Source: Azovibrio restrictus
Lineage (GTDB): Bacteria > Bacteroidota > Bacteroidia > Chitinophagales > Chitinophagaceae
Assembly (NCBI GenBank): GCA_029255605.1
Contig: JANLJF010000049.1
Location: 1-62,995 of the forward strand
Length of the DNA: 62,995 bases
Direction of reading: 5' to 3'
Both the position numbers and the translations under genes were made by a program. This document shows positions 1-7,996 of the stretch, piece after piece (positions within the stretch are counted from its first letter, which is position 1; each line of letters starts with the position of its first letter). The notes beneath the pieces were generated by a model. The model did not search any database and was not told where the DNA came from. It was given only the letters and a program-made list of their open reading frames with translations.

Positions 1-34
1 CTTGCACTGATAAACAGCAACCACTACGCATAAT

Positions 35-61
35 TAAAGCCGGTTATTATCCGGCCTTTAA
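35..61 (-). terminator. Weak terminator-like hairpin
   Basis: TAAAG-CCGG pairs with CCGGCCTTTA around a TTATTAT loop, with one bulged base. It lies downstream of the minus-strand gene ending at 95 and reads into TTTAATTA on that strand. The U-tract is poor, so the terminator role is only likely. Confidence 0.4.
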
Positions 62-94
62 ATCAATATAGACCTTAAAGGTCTGCAATCACTT

Positions 95-742
95 CTAAAA
101 TTTATTCTTTCGGAAATCTCCACGCTTCCAGGCCTCAAAAAATTCTGCCCAGGCAAGCGGGCTAAATACATTCATCGGCTTTTGCTGACCATAGTAAACA
201 GCATTTTGAGACTGGATATTTTGGTAGGCCGACTGATTCTCGCGTCCGTCTCTCGGTAAAGTATAGGCTAATGCACGTAACATTAAAGCATTGGTGTTTT
301 TACGTGCTATCTCATATTTATCATCGGGTATCCGCCAATGCTTAAAAGCATAATCAAACTGCTCTCTTGACGGTAATGGGCGGATAATAGTTTCCGGCAA
401 GTAAAAGGTATCCTGCACCATTAATTGAATCAATGAAAAATAGTGGCCTTTAATATCTTTGGGTATCACGTACTCTTTGCCCCTAAAACCCAACTGAGAA
501 AACTGCAGGGTATCACCTTTATAAGCAACAATAGAAAAAACACCCAGATTGCTCGATTCTACACCACGGTTTTTGTTTTTCACAAGTACGGTAACATTAG
601 GCACAGCACGCAGGCTATCAGCTGTCATAGTAACACCATTTATCTGCACAATATTCTCATATGGGTCTTGCGCCGATGCTGTTTTTGTAAGGGCTATACA
701 ACACATGGTTGCGATACAGAGGGAACGGAATTTACTATGCAT
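95..742 (-). CDS. Secreted carboxypeptidase-regulatory-like domain protein
   Basis: 215-residue exported protein. The start at 742 is chosen because it opens directly into a signal peptide (MHSKFRSLCIATMCCIAL, cut near the SAQ at about 25); an in-frame upstream extension to 805 has no ATG and no signal-like character. Residues about 30-110 (GVTMTADSLRAVPNVTVLV, then VFSIVAYKGDTLQFSQLGFR) look like the carboxypeptidase-D regulatory-like fold that is common in Bacteroidota outer-membrane and periplasmic proteins. The C-terminal half has no recognised domain. It is divergent from mrp with about 160 bp between them. Function beyond a periplasmic or surface role is unknown. Confidence 0.7.
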   Translation of the reverse strand: MHSKFRSLCIATMCCIALTKTASAQDPYENIVQINGVTMTADSLRAVPNVTVLVKNKNRGVESSNLGVFSIVAYKGDTLQFSQLGFRGKEYVIPKDIKGHYFSLIQLMVQDTFYLPETIIRPLPSREQFDYAFKHWRIPDDKYEIARKNTNALMLRALAYTLPRDGRENQSAYQNIQSQNAVYYGQQKPMNVFSPLAWAEFFEAWKRGDFRKNKF

Positions 743-836
743 GTTGCTCAAAGTTAAGCTCTTTGCACAATACTCTTTGTGCAAGGCTTCAATCAATATT
801 ACCAATAAAACTATTAATAACTCTATCAGTATTTAG

Positions 837-869
837 TTTCACAAAGAAAGCAGGTATAACGTATTTTTG
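837..869 (+). promoter_or_regulatory. Bacteroidota-type promoter of mrp
   Basis: A perfect -7 element TATTTTTG lies at 862-869. A TTTC, one mismatch from the -33 TTTG, lies at 837-840 with a 21-bp spacer. The predicted transcript start near 876 gives a leader of about 28 nt before the ATG at 904. Confidence 0.6.
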
Positions 870-903
870 CGGCACTTTACAGTCACTTTAACAAAGGTTT
901 AGT

Positions 904-1998
904 ATGATAACAAAAGAAGCGGTAATAAAGGCATTGAGCAATGTTCAGGAGCCAGATCTGGGTAAGGACCTTGTTACGCTGAATATGGTGCACGATGTGG
1001 TAGTTGAGGGTAAGAATATATCGTTTACAGTTGTGCTTACCACACCTGCATGCCCACTAAAAGACATGATAGAAAAGGCATGTATCAATGCGGTAAAACT
1101 ACTGGTGGATAAAGAAGCTGTGGTAACTGTGAACCTGACGGCTAATGTAAATACCAATCGTACAGATAGCAAATCGGTATTGCCGGGTGTTAAGAATATC
1201 ATTATGGTAGCATCGGGTAAGGGTGGTGTTGGTAAGTCTACGGTAGCCGTAAACCTTGCACTGGGCCTTGCTCAGGAAGGTGCAGCTGTTGGGTTACTGG
1301 ATGCGGATATATATGGCCCGTCTATACCTATTATGCTGGGCATGCGCGATGAGCGCCCGATGATGACACAGGTAGATGGCAAGGGTAAAATAGTACCTAT
1401 GGAGCGCTTTGGTATAAAGGCTATGTCTATAGGCTTGCTGATAGATGAAAAACAAGCTGTGATATGGCGCGGCCCGATGGCCAGCTCTGCTTTAAAGCAA
1501 TTTATTACAGACGTACACTGGCAAGAGCTGGATTACCTGGTGATAGACCTGCCACCGGGTACGGGTGATGTGCACCTTACACTGGTACAGGCTGTGCCGG
1601 TAACAGGCGCGGTTATCGTATCTACGCCACAGGCAGTAGCAGCAGCCGATGCCAGAAAGGCTATTATGATGTTCAAGCAGGAAAACATTAAAATACCTAT
1701 ACTGGGTATTGTTGAAAATATGGCCTACTTCACACCTGCTGAATTACCGGAGAATAAATATTATCTCTTTGGCAAAGGAGGTGCGAAACAAATGGCGGAG
1801 CAATTTGAATTGCCATTCCTGGGCGAAATACCATTGGTGCAAAGTATACGCGAAGGTGGCGATAAAGGTATTCCGGCCATTCTTGATGATGAATCTATCA
1901 CACAGGAAATATTCAAGGAACTGGCCCAGAATGTTGCCCGCAACGTATCTATCCGCAACGCCAACCTGGAGCCAACTAAGGTGTTACAGGTAAGCTAA
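904..1998 (+). CDS. mrp: Mrp/ApbC-family Fe-S cluster carrier ATPase
   Basis: 364-residue cytosolic P-loop ATPase of the Mrp/NBP35 family, which carries Fe-S clusters to apo-proteins. Residues about 5-80 are a MIP18/DUF59 domain with the TTPACPLKD signature. The deviant Walker A SGKGGVGKST is at 104-113, the switch region DADIYGPS at 133-140, and IDLPPGTGD at 214-222. The ENM motif (271-273) is followed by AYFTPAELPENKYY, so the CxxC cluster-binding pair seen in many Mrp proteins at this position is absent; from memory this variant is usual in Bacteroidota. The stop overlaps by 4 bp the stop of the convergent gene at 1995. Confidence 0.93.
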   Translation: MITKEAVIKALSNVQEPDLGKDLVTLNMVHDVVVEGKNISFTVVLTTPACPLKDMIEKACINAVKLLVDKEAVVTVNLTANVNTNRTDSKSVLPGVKNIIMVASGKGGVGKSTVAVNLALGLAQEGAAVGLLDADIYGPSIPIMLGMRDERPMMTQVDGKGKIVPMERFGIKAMSIGLLIDEKQAVIWRGPMASSALKQFITDVHWQELDYLVIDLPPGTGDVHLTLVQAVPVTGAVIVSTPQAVAAADARKAIMMFKQENIKIPILGIVENMAYFTPAELPENKYYLFGKGGAKQMAEQFELPFLGEIPLVQSIREGGDKGIPAILDDESITQEIFKELAQNVARNVSIRNANLEPTKVLQVS

Positions 1999-2333
1999 GC
2001 CTCGGGAAAATTATAACGAACACCATTACTGCTGATATAGTCGCCTATAGTTTGAGTGATTATATCAGCATTGTTCTTTAAGTTGTGTGCAATGATCAGC
2101 ACATCATAAGTATCACCTTTATATTGCTGCAGCGCATCGGCCGGATTTCCGCTTTCTTTATACGATTGCATGAAAGTATATTTGTCCTCTTCTGCATAGG
2201 GTACGATCACTACATGCTCTATTACACAATCTATCAGCTCGTCGTTAGATGATATACGAAGGTCGGTATCAACGAGGTCTTCAAAATCTTCACAAATTTC
2301 AGATGCTTGTTCGTATGTAAATCCGGTATTCAT
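1995..2333 (-). CDS. Conserved hypothetical protein, acidic
   Basis: 112 residues, soluble, acidic (EDFEDLVDTDL near the N-terminus), with no signal peptide or membrane segment. I recognise no family. It ends tail to tail with mrp, sharing 4 bp, and starts 16 bp upstream of the symporter gene's stop, so it is encoded just downstream of the PIG-L/symporter trio on the same strand and may be the last gene of that unit. Confidence 0.6.
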   Translation of the reverse strand: MNTGFTYEQASEICEDFEDLVDTDLRISSNDELIDCVIEHVVIVPYAEEDKYTFMQSYKESGNPADALQQYKGDTYDVLIIAHNLKNNADIITQTIGDYISSNGVRYNFPEA

Positions 2334-2349
2334 AGGCGCAAAATTAATA

Positions 2350-4029
2350 CTAATTCGCAGTTCGTTTTATCAGGGTTAAAAGGCTGATGAATACAACCAG
2401 CAATGCCCCTATCACATTCAGCCACAGGAAGGAGATAACATCCATATTGTAGATAAGCACCACAATAGCCTCTGTAATGATAGCCGCAAAGAATACCCCC
2501 GTACCATTTACACGTTTTATATAAAAAGCCACAAGGAAAATACCCAATATGGTTCCGTAAAATAAAGAGCCCAATATATTCACCGCTTCTATCAAAGAGC
2601 CCATACGTGTAGCAAACATAGCTACTGCAATACAAAAGATGCCCCAGCCAAGCGTATGCAGCCTGCAAAGCCTCAACTCCTGCTTTTCATCTATTTCTTT
2701 TTTGCTGTTCAGTAGCTGTATATCCATCAGCGAAGAAGACGCCAGAGAATTCAATGCAGCAGATATAGAACCCCATGATGCCAGGAATATCACGGCAAAC
2801 AAAAGGCCTACCAAACCTTTTGGCAGGTTGTGTTTTACAAAATATAGAAAGATATAGTTGGTGTCGTTATTATCGCTGCTGTAGCCGTAGGTCACTATAC
2901 GTTTCTTTACTGTATCGTGCAGTGCATCCAGTTGTTTCTGGTTGGCTTTAAATGTTTGTACCAGGGCATCGGGCACAGTTTGCGATGAACCTCTATAACC
3001 GGCAATGTTATTGGCCGACTGCATATGGATGGCATGCAACGAATCATACTGCGTTTGTATCTCAGCTACTTCCTGCGGGCGTGCATTTTTATACTTTTCA
3101 TAGGCCGCATCATTAAAATAAACCGGCGCAGGCTGATAGCAATAAAACGCAAATAGCAACGCACCTAATAGCAGGATGGCAAACTGCATCGGCACTTTTA
3201 CCAGTCCGTTCATTAACAGGCCCAGCCTGCTTTCGGTAGTGTCTTTCGCGGTAATGTACCTGCCTACCTGGCTTTGGTCGGTGCCAAAATAAGAGAGTGC
3301 CAGGAAGAAACCACCTATCACGCCGCTCCATATATTATATCGGTCTTTCCAGTTAAATTCGGTGGTTATAACATTCAGCTTACCCGATTTTCCTGCCACA
3401 TATAATGCATCGCCCAAGCCTATGCCATTGGGTAGTTCATCTACTACAAGATAGCCGGCTATCAGCATGGCCCCCAATATTATCAGGAACTGCAGTTTTT
3501 GTGTATGTGCTACAGCCTTTGCGCCGCCCGTATAGGTATAGATGATAAGCAGCCCGCCGGTTATAATGTTGGTGAAATAAATATTCCAACCCATAATGGA
3601 TGACAGGATGATAGACGGCGCATATATACTGATACCGGTAGATAAACCTCGTGATAGCAAGAACAGTACAGAAGTAAGCAGTCTCGTTTTCCTGTCAAAT
3701 CTTGTTTCCAGGTATTCGTATGCGGTATAAACATTCAGCCTTTGAAATATAGGGATGAAGGTGATGCTGATAACCACCATGGCTATAGGTAGGCCAAAAT
3801 AGTATTGCACAAAGCGCATACCATCTGTATAGGCCTGCCCCGGTGCAGATAGAAAGGTAATAGCACTGGCCTGTGTAGCCATTATACCCAGCAACACTAC
3901 ATACCATGGCATATTCTTACCTGCCAGCAGGTACGTGTCAGACCCATGTTGGCCACGCCCTTTATACACGCCATAGGCTATGATGCCCGCAAGTGTTGCA
4001 AATAATATGATCCAGTCTAGCGTACTCAT
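2350..4029 (-). CDS. Sodium:solute symporter (SSS family)
   Basis: 559-residue polytopic inner-membrane transporter of the solute:sodium symporter superfamily, with the typical 13 or so helices. It opens with MSTLDWIILFATLAGIIAYG, then the family-typical DTYLLAGKNMPWYVV stretch and ASAITFLSAPGQAYTDG, which matches the Na+-site region of TM1/TM2. A long hydrophilic insertion (about residues 320-400, including DSLHAIHMQSANN) separates two helices. The start at 4029 is chosen because its ATG overlaps the stop of the upstream 35-residue gene (ATGA). An extension to 4101 would swallow that small gene. The substrate is unknown; coupling to a PIG-L deacetylase suggests uptake of a sugar or amino-sugar product (inference). 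Confidence 0.85.
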   Translation of the reverse strand: MSTLDWIILFATLAGIIAYGVYKGRGQHGSDTYLLAGKNMPWYVVLLGIMATQASAITFLSAPGQAYTDGMRFVQYYFGLPIAMVVISITFIPIFQRLNVYTAYEYLETRFDRKTRLLTSVLFLLSRGLSTGISIYAPSIILSSIMGWNIYFTNIITGGLLIIYTYTGGAKAVAHTQKLQFLIILGAMLIAGYLVVDELPNGIGLGDALYVAGKSGKLNVITTEFNWKDRYNIWSGVIGGFFLALSYFGTDQSQVGRYITAKDTTESRLGLLMNGLVKVPMQFAILLLGALLFAFYCYQPAPVYFNDAAYEKYKNARPQEVAEIQTQYDSLHAIHMQSANNIAGYRGSSQTVPDALVQTFKANQKQLDALHDTVKKRIVTYGYSSDNNDTNYIFLYFVKHNLPKGLVGLLFAVIFLASWGSISAALNSLASSSLMDIQLLNSKKEIDEKQELRLCRLHTLGWGIFCIAVAMFATRMGSLIEAVNILGSLFYGTILGIFLVAFYIKRVNGTGVFFAAIITEAIVVLIYNMDVISFLWLNVIGALLVVFISLLTLIKRTAN

Positions 4030-4133
4030 TTCCAGTATTGGGTAAACAGGTAATACAATACTATCTGCAGCAACAGCACTATTAGCACTACTGCATACCA
4101 CGTATTCCAGTTATGTTTCTTGCTGTTATCCAT
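4026..4133 (-). CDS. 35-residue single-pass membrane peptide
   Basis: A short frame reading MDNSKKHNWNTWYAVVLIV and on to ILYYLFTQYWK-like residues, with a charged N-terminus followed by one hydrophobic helix (about residues 12-31) and an aromatic end. Its ATG overlaps the PIG-L stop (TAATG at 4131-4135) and its TGA overlaps the symporter start (ATGA at 4026-4029), so it sits exactly between two genes with start/stop overlaps on both sides. That arrangement strongly argues that it is translated by coupling. The most natural role is an accessory subunit of the symporter (inference). It is too short for usual gene-finding cut-offs. Confidence 0.7.
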   Translation of the reverse strand: MDNSKKHNWNTWYAVVLIVLLLQIVLYYLFTQYWK

Positions 4134-6601
4134 TATGGCTTTCCTACGTTCAGCATGTTTATCAGTAATCGTATCGCCCCTTTATTGCCGGCTGGCAGCT
4201 GCCTGAAAAATGCCAGCGGTGTATATACATAATGACCCTTGCCATATTGGGCATACAATGTTCCACCTTCCAACGGTTGCTCACCTGTGTCATTCATTCT
4301 GAATAACGGGGTGTATTTGCTGTCCCATTTTGATGGGAAGTACAGGCCACGTTCCTGTACCCAGTCTTTCAGGTCTTCCTGGGTTATTTTGTTGGGGCTG
4401 TTCAGTATTTTATGGCCGGGTTGCAAAAAGGTGATGGCAGCATCTTCTTCCGTTACACGTTGGCTCGATAGCGTGATAGGATATGGGCCGATGTTCGCGG
4501 TAGCCATATCCTGCAGCGTATTATACTGCATCACCAGCGTACCGCCGTTCTGCACATATTGTAGTAATACATGCATCCAGTAATTCATCCGCTTTTCTGT
4601 ATTGATGGCACGTATGCCTGTCAGTACGGCATCATATTTCTTCAGCTTCTCTGTAGTGATGTCTTCCGCTTTCAACACGTCTACCTGCAATCCTGCAAGG
4701 CGTAGTATACTGGCTACATGATCGCCTGCACCTTCTATATAACCTATACGTTTAGCCGTGTTCTTCCAGTTGCGCTTCAGCACCTTGGTATCGGCGGTAG
4801 TAAAATATTGCAGGGTAGGCAAGTGTTCATATTGAATTACATGTTGTGTGCGGTTGTTATACAGGTTTTTACCGGCCAGTCCTGCATACAGGTAAAAGTC
4901 GCCGCTATCGGTATTGGTACGTTTCAGGTAGTCGCTATTGAAAGTAGCTTTTACTACAGTGTCTATGCCTTTTTTCAGGTTCAGTTTTTTTATGAAATAG
5001 GTCATACGCTCGCTGTAAACCATCAGGCTTACACTATCCATATCTTTAAACGGATGTATGCGAACTTCCGTTTCTACACTTCCATCAGGCTGCACAATGA
5101 TCAGTCCCGTTGTAAAATCAATACTCGCATCCGGCACAATGCGCAATTGTTGTATCACATCGCCATGCGTAGGGTCCAGCTTTTTAAAAGAAAGCGGCAC
5201 TGGTATAGTAAAGGCTAAATCAGCTATGGTCACGGCTACATTTGCGTTTAGTGTATTCGGTGTTTGTGGGTACCCCAGCACGGTATCGTTCGGTATGTTG
5301 AACTGGCCGGCATTCGTATTCGGGTACTTCATCCAGTATGGCTCTGTATATTCGGCTGAGTCCGGTATTTTCACTGTATGGCTCAATGATAACAGCGTAT
5401 CACGTTTCAGCACGATGCTGGTGCTGCTGTCTGCATCCGGCCATTGTATATTCGATATTTCCACCGGTATACCTGAACGCGAGATGACACGCAATGTAAA
5501 TGGTAATTTACTGCCGCGCGTAGCTTCCGCCTGCGCTGTATAAGCTTCCAGCATCAGCCCACTGCAGTGTAGTATTACCTGGTCCAGCTCTTGCAGCTTT
5601 TGGGTGCGCCAGTATTTATTCTTTACAGTTTCTATTTCCTTACGCAGTTCCAGCAAAGCAGGCAGGCTTTTCTCGGGGTTGTTGAATTGGTAGCGTTTCA
5701 GTATCTGCTCTATTTTATCACCTATCTCCGGCCTGTCCACACGTCCCCATGTTATATCTATACCATCGAATAAAGATGCAGATAAACTATCGCCTGCCAC
5801 CAGTTTGAAATATTCTGTTTGTATGCCCGGCGTGCTGGGTGTACCGGCACCCTGGCTTCGGTGTATACTGCGGCTGATGCCCGCCAGCTCACCATATCCC
5901 ATACCTATCCCTGCACTATATTGTCCTACCGCCAGTTTAAATTGGTCTTCCGATGTGGTATTCCTGTCGCCAAAGCGGAAAGAGTTGAACAGCACTCGCT
6001 TGGGTTGCCATGCCTTATAGTATTGCAGTTGCTCAGGGTATTTCGATTTATCGCCGCTCACTTTGTAAGCTTCGTCAGCCAGTATGGCCGATGCGGCATG
6101 CTGCCCGTGCCCCGCATTGGCATTCGGTGGAAAGCGGCATATCACTACATCGGGGCGAAACTTGCGGTATATCCATACCACATCGCCCGTTAGCCTGTCT
6201 TTATCCCAGTGTTTAAAGGTTTCTTCATAGTTTTTGGAAAAACCAAAGTCTATAGCACGGCTGAAGTACTGGCCTGCACCGTCCAGCTTACGTGCTTCCA
6301 GCAATTCATGGGTACGTATCAGCCCCAGTGCTGCACCTTGTTCGGTGCCCAGTATGTTTTGTCCGCCATCACCACGCGTCAGCGATAGGTAGGCGGTGTT
6401 GATATGCTGGTCATTCACCAGCCATGCCAGCAGGCGGGTATTCTCATCATCGGGGTGGGCCGCCAGGTACAGCACATTGGCCAGGTTCTTCAGTTGCGAT
6501 ATTTCGTGGTATATCTGTGTAGATGTAGCAGGGCGCACCTGTTGTGCAGATATGTTATAAACGCAGCCCGCTAAGGCCAGCGACAGTAATAGTTTTTTCA
6601 T
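4133..6601 (-). CDS. Secreted PIG-L (LmbE-like) family deacetylase
   Basis: 822 residues with a signal peptide (MKKLLLSLALAGCVYNISA, cut before about 20), so the enzyme acts in the periplasm. The Zn-dependent N-deacetylase fold occupies about 40-260: HPDDE at 49-53, the LTRGDGGQN loop at 74-82 and GHGQH at 164-168 supply the usual metal ligands and catalytic Asp. The remaining roughly 550 residues are not part of the catalytic core and include a late domain (about 610-815) resembling a glutamine-amidotransferase-like beta/alpha fold (inference from patterns such as YDAVLTGIRA and GGTLVMQYN). It is the first gene of a coupled trio with a micropeptide and a sodium symporter. Family members remove acetyl groups from N-acetylglucosaminyl substrates; the substrate here is unknown. 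Confidence 0.85.
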   Translation of the reverse strand: MKKLLLSLALAGCVYNISAQQVRPATSTQIYHEISQLKNLANVLYLAAHPDDENTRLLAWLVNDQHINTAYLSLTRGDGGQNILGTEQGAALGLIRTHELLEARKLDGAGQYFSRAIDFGFSKNYEETFKHWDKDRLTGDVVWIYRKFRPDVVICRFPPNANAGHGQHAASAILADEAYKVSGDKSKYPEQLQYYKAWQPKRVLFNSFRFGDRNTTSEDQFKLAVGQYSAGIGMGYGELAGISRSIHRSQGAGTPSTPGIQTEYFKLVAGDSLSASLFDGIDITWGRVDRPEIGDKIEQILKRYQFNNPEKSLPALLELRKEIETVKNKYWRTQKLQELDQVILHCSGLMLEAYTAQAEATRGSKLPFTLRVISRSGIPVEISNIQWPDADSSTSIVLKRDTLLSLSHTVKIPDSAEYTEPYWMKYPNTNAGQFNIPNDTVLGYPQTPNTLNANVAVTIADLAFTIPVPLSFKKLDPTHGDVIQQLRIVPDASIDFTTGLIIVQPDGSVETEVRIHPFKDMDSVSLMVYSERMTYFIKKLNLKKGIDTVVKATFNSDYLKRTNTDSGDFYLYAGLAGKNLYNNRTQHVIQYEHLPTLQYFTTADTKVLKRNWKNTAKRIGYIEGAGDHVASILRLAGLQVDVLKAEDITTEKLKKYDAVLTGIRAINTEKRMNYWMHVLLQYVQNGGTLVMQYNTLQDMATANIGPYPITLSSQRVTEEDAAITFLQPGHKILNSPNKITQEDLKDWVQERGLYFPSKWDSKYTPLFRMNDTGEQPLEGGTLYAQYGKGHYVYTPLAFFRQLPAGNKGAIRLLINMLNVGKP

Positions 6602-6620
6602 AAAGTAAGGAAAATAAAAT

Positions 6621-6646
6621 AGCCCACGGTGTGGACACCGTGGGCT
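6621..6646 (-). terminator. Perfect 12-bp hairpin between DUF2911 and PIG-L genes
   Basis: AGCCCACGGTGT pairs perfectly with ACACCGTGGGCT around a 2-nt centre and is followed on the minus strand by ATTTTATTTT. It is a good terminator for the DUF2911 gene, yet it lies only 20 bp before the PIG-L ATG. Confidence 0.75.
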
Positions 6647-6703
6647 GAAATTAAGTAAAGAACTACTAACAGCGTATTACATCTGTTTATAGCACTTAAA
6701 AAC

Positions 6704-7549
6704 TTATGATTTTTTGTTATAAGAATTGATGATGCGGGTCATATTGTTTACATACTCTGCTTCGAAGGCTGAACCTTTTGCAGCATCCATCGATTTTTGA
6801 GCAGCTTCAATAGCTACCGCTTTGTTGTTTTGTTTTTGTGCTATGCGTGCTTTCAGGCTCCACATCCAGAAAGCTTTAGGGTTTGATTCCAGCGCTTTGT
6901 CAACATAAGTCATAGCTTTATCCAGGTGCTGGTCTGTTTCGTAATAGTAGTTAGCCGCCTGGAAGTAAGGAATGTTCGGGTTGTTGATAGCTTTATCGAT
7001 AGAAGCGCTCAGGCGTTCTTCGTTATTAGCTTTTACAGGGATGATCACTTTAGTTTTCTCCCACATCATTTCCAGGTTGCAACTGTTGAAAGTGATGTTG
7101 CCGATATTCATTGTGAAAGTGTTCACGTTTTTATCCAGTGCTTTAGGTGCTACTTTAAAACGTGCTACATCGTCTGCTTTGTCATAACCTGCAGTACCCC
7201 AGTTGCCCAGGCCTTTGTTCAGGATGATCTCCCATTCTGTAGCACCGGGTATCGTGTATATTGCATACTCACCCGCTTTTACAGGTTGTCCGCCTACTGT
7301 TACATCTTCACCAAATTTTAATTTGGTAGCAGAGTTGGCACCTGTGCGCCATACATTACCATAAGCCACCAGCTCACCAAATATTTTACGGCCACGCATA
7401 GATGGGCGGCTATAGGTTATCTCAATGCTCGAAGTAGAGAAGTCTTGAGAAATCTTAGCATTGGGGCTCAATGCAGGCAATTTCAGGTCTTGTGCAAATA
7501 CGCTTGTGCTCAGCGCCGCAGCGAACAGAAGAAGTGAAAGTTTTTTCAT
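6704..7549 (-). CDS. DUF2911 domain protein with C-terminal TPR-like helices
   Basis: 281-residue exported protein. The ATG at 7549 opens a clear signal peptide (MKKLSLLLFAAALSTSVFA, cut before QDLKLP). Residues about 22-170 match the Bacteroidota DUF2911 family by the ITYSRPSMRGRKIFG, VWRTGANSATKL and AGEYAIYTIPG stretches. The last 95 or so residues form TPR-like helical hairpins (NYYYETDQHLDKAMTYVDKAL and KAFWMWSLKARIAQKQNNK). The biochemical function of DUF2911 is not established. A perfect promoter lies 23 bp upstream, so it is transcribed on its own and ends at the hairpin at 6621-6646. Confidence 0.85.
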   Translation of the reverse strand: MKKLSLLLFAAALSTSVFAQDLKLPALSPNAKISQDFSTSSIEITYSRPSMRGRKIFGELVAYGNVWRTGANSATKLKFGEDVTVGGQPVKAGEYAIYTIPGATEWEIILNKGLGNWGTAGYDKADDVARFKVAPKALDKNVNTFTMNIGNITFNSCNLEMMWEKTKVIIPVKANNEERLSASIDKAINNPNIPYFQAANYYYETDQHLDKAMTYVDKALESNPKAFWMWSLKARIAQKQNNKAVAIEAAQKSMDAAKGSAFEAEYVNNMTRIINSYNKKS

Positions 7550-7571
7550 ATGAATGTTGTTTTCCGAATTG

Positions 7572-7601
7572 CAAAAGTACAGGTATTCATTTAGGCACAA
7601 A
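7572..7601 (-). promoter_or_regulatory. Bacteroidota-type promoter of the DUF2911 gene
   Basis: On the minus strand, TTTG (7598-7601), an 18-bp spacer and TACTTTTG (7572-7579) form a perfect -33/-7 pair. The expected start near 7565 leaves a leader of about 16 nt to the ATG at 7549, supporting that start. Confidence 0.7.
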
Positions 7602-7668
7602 AACTAATTATCTATAGGCACTTAAGCATTTTTAGCTTTTACTTTGCACCCCAAATACAGTTACATAT

Positions 7669-7965
7669 ATGAGCCATCAAGTCAATCTTGCCATACAAGT
7701 GCTACCATTGCATCTGCCGCAGCCCGAAGCCTATGCTATAGTAGATGCTGCCATAGAGCGCATTAAGGCATCGGGTTTGCACTATGTAGTATGCCCTTTT
7801 GAAACCGTAATAGAAGGGCCCTATGAGCAGGTAATGCAATTGATAACAGATATACAGGATGCTTGTAATGCTGCCGGTGCCGATGCGATGCTTATCAATA
7901 TGAAGCTGCACCGTTCTTTTGCTAAAGACCTGGCTATTGATGATAAGATAGGCAAATACAAATAA
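7669..7965 (+). CDS. Thiamine-binding / MTH1187-family protein
   Basis: 98-residue soluble ferredoxin-like protein of the DUF77 (MTH1187/YkoF) family, members of which bind thiamine or a related pyrimidine. The family pattern is VNLAIQVLPL at the start, then YAIVDAAIERIKASGL, PFETVIEGPYEQVM and ACNAAGADAMLINMKLH. It is followed after 31 bp by pyrF on the same strand, so the two may share a transcript. A TTACTTTG box at 7639-7646 resembles a -7 element. The specific ligand here is not demonstrated. Confidence 0.8.
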   Translation: MSHQVNLAIQVLPLHLPQPEAYAIVDAAIERIKASGLHYVVCPFETVIEGPYEQVMQLITDIQDACNAAGADAMLINMKLHRSFAKDLAIDDKIGKYK

Positions 7966-7996
7966 TGTAATTTTACCGCCCAATAATTTGATATAT

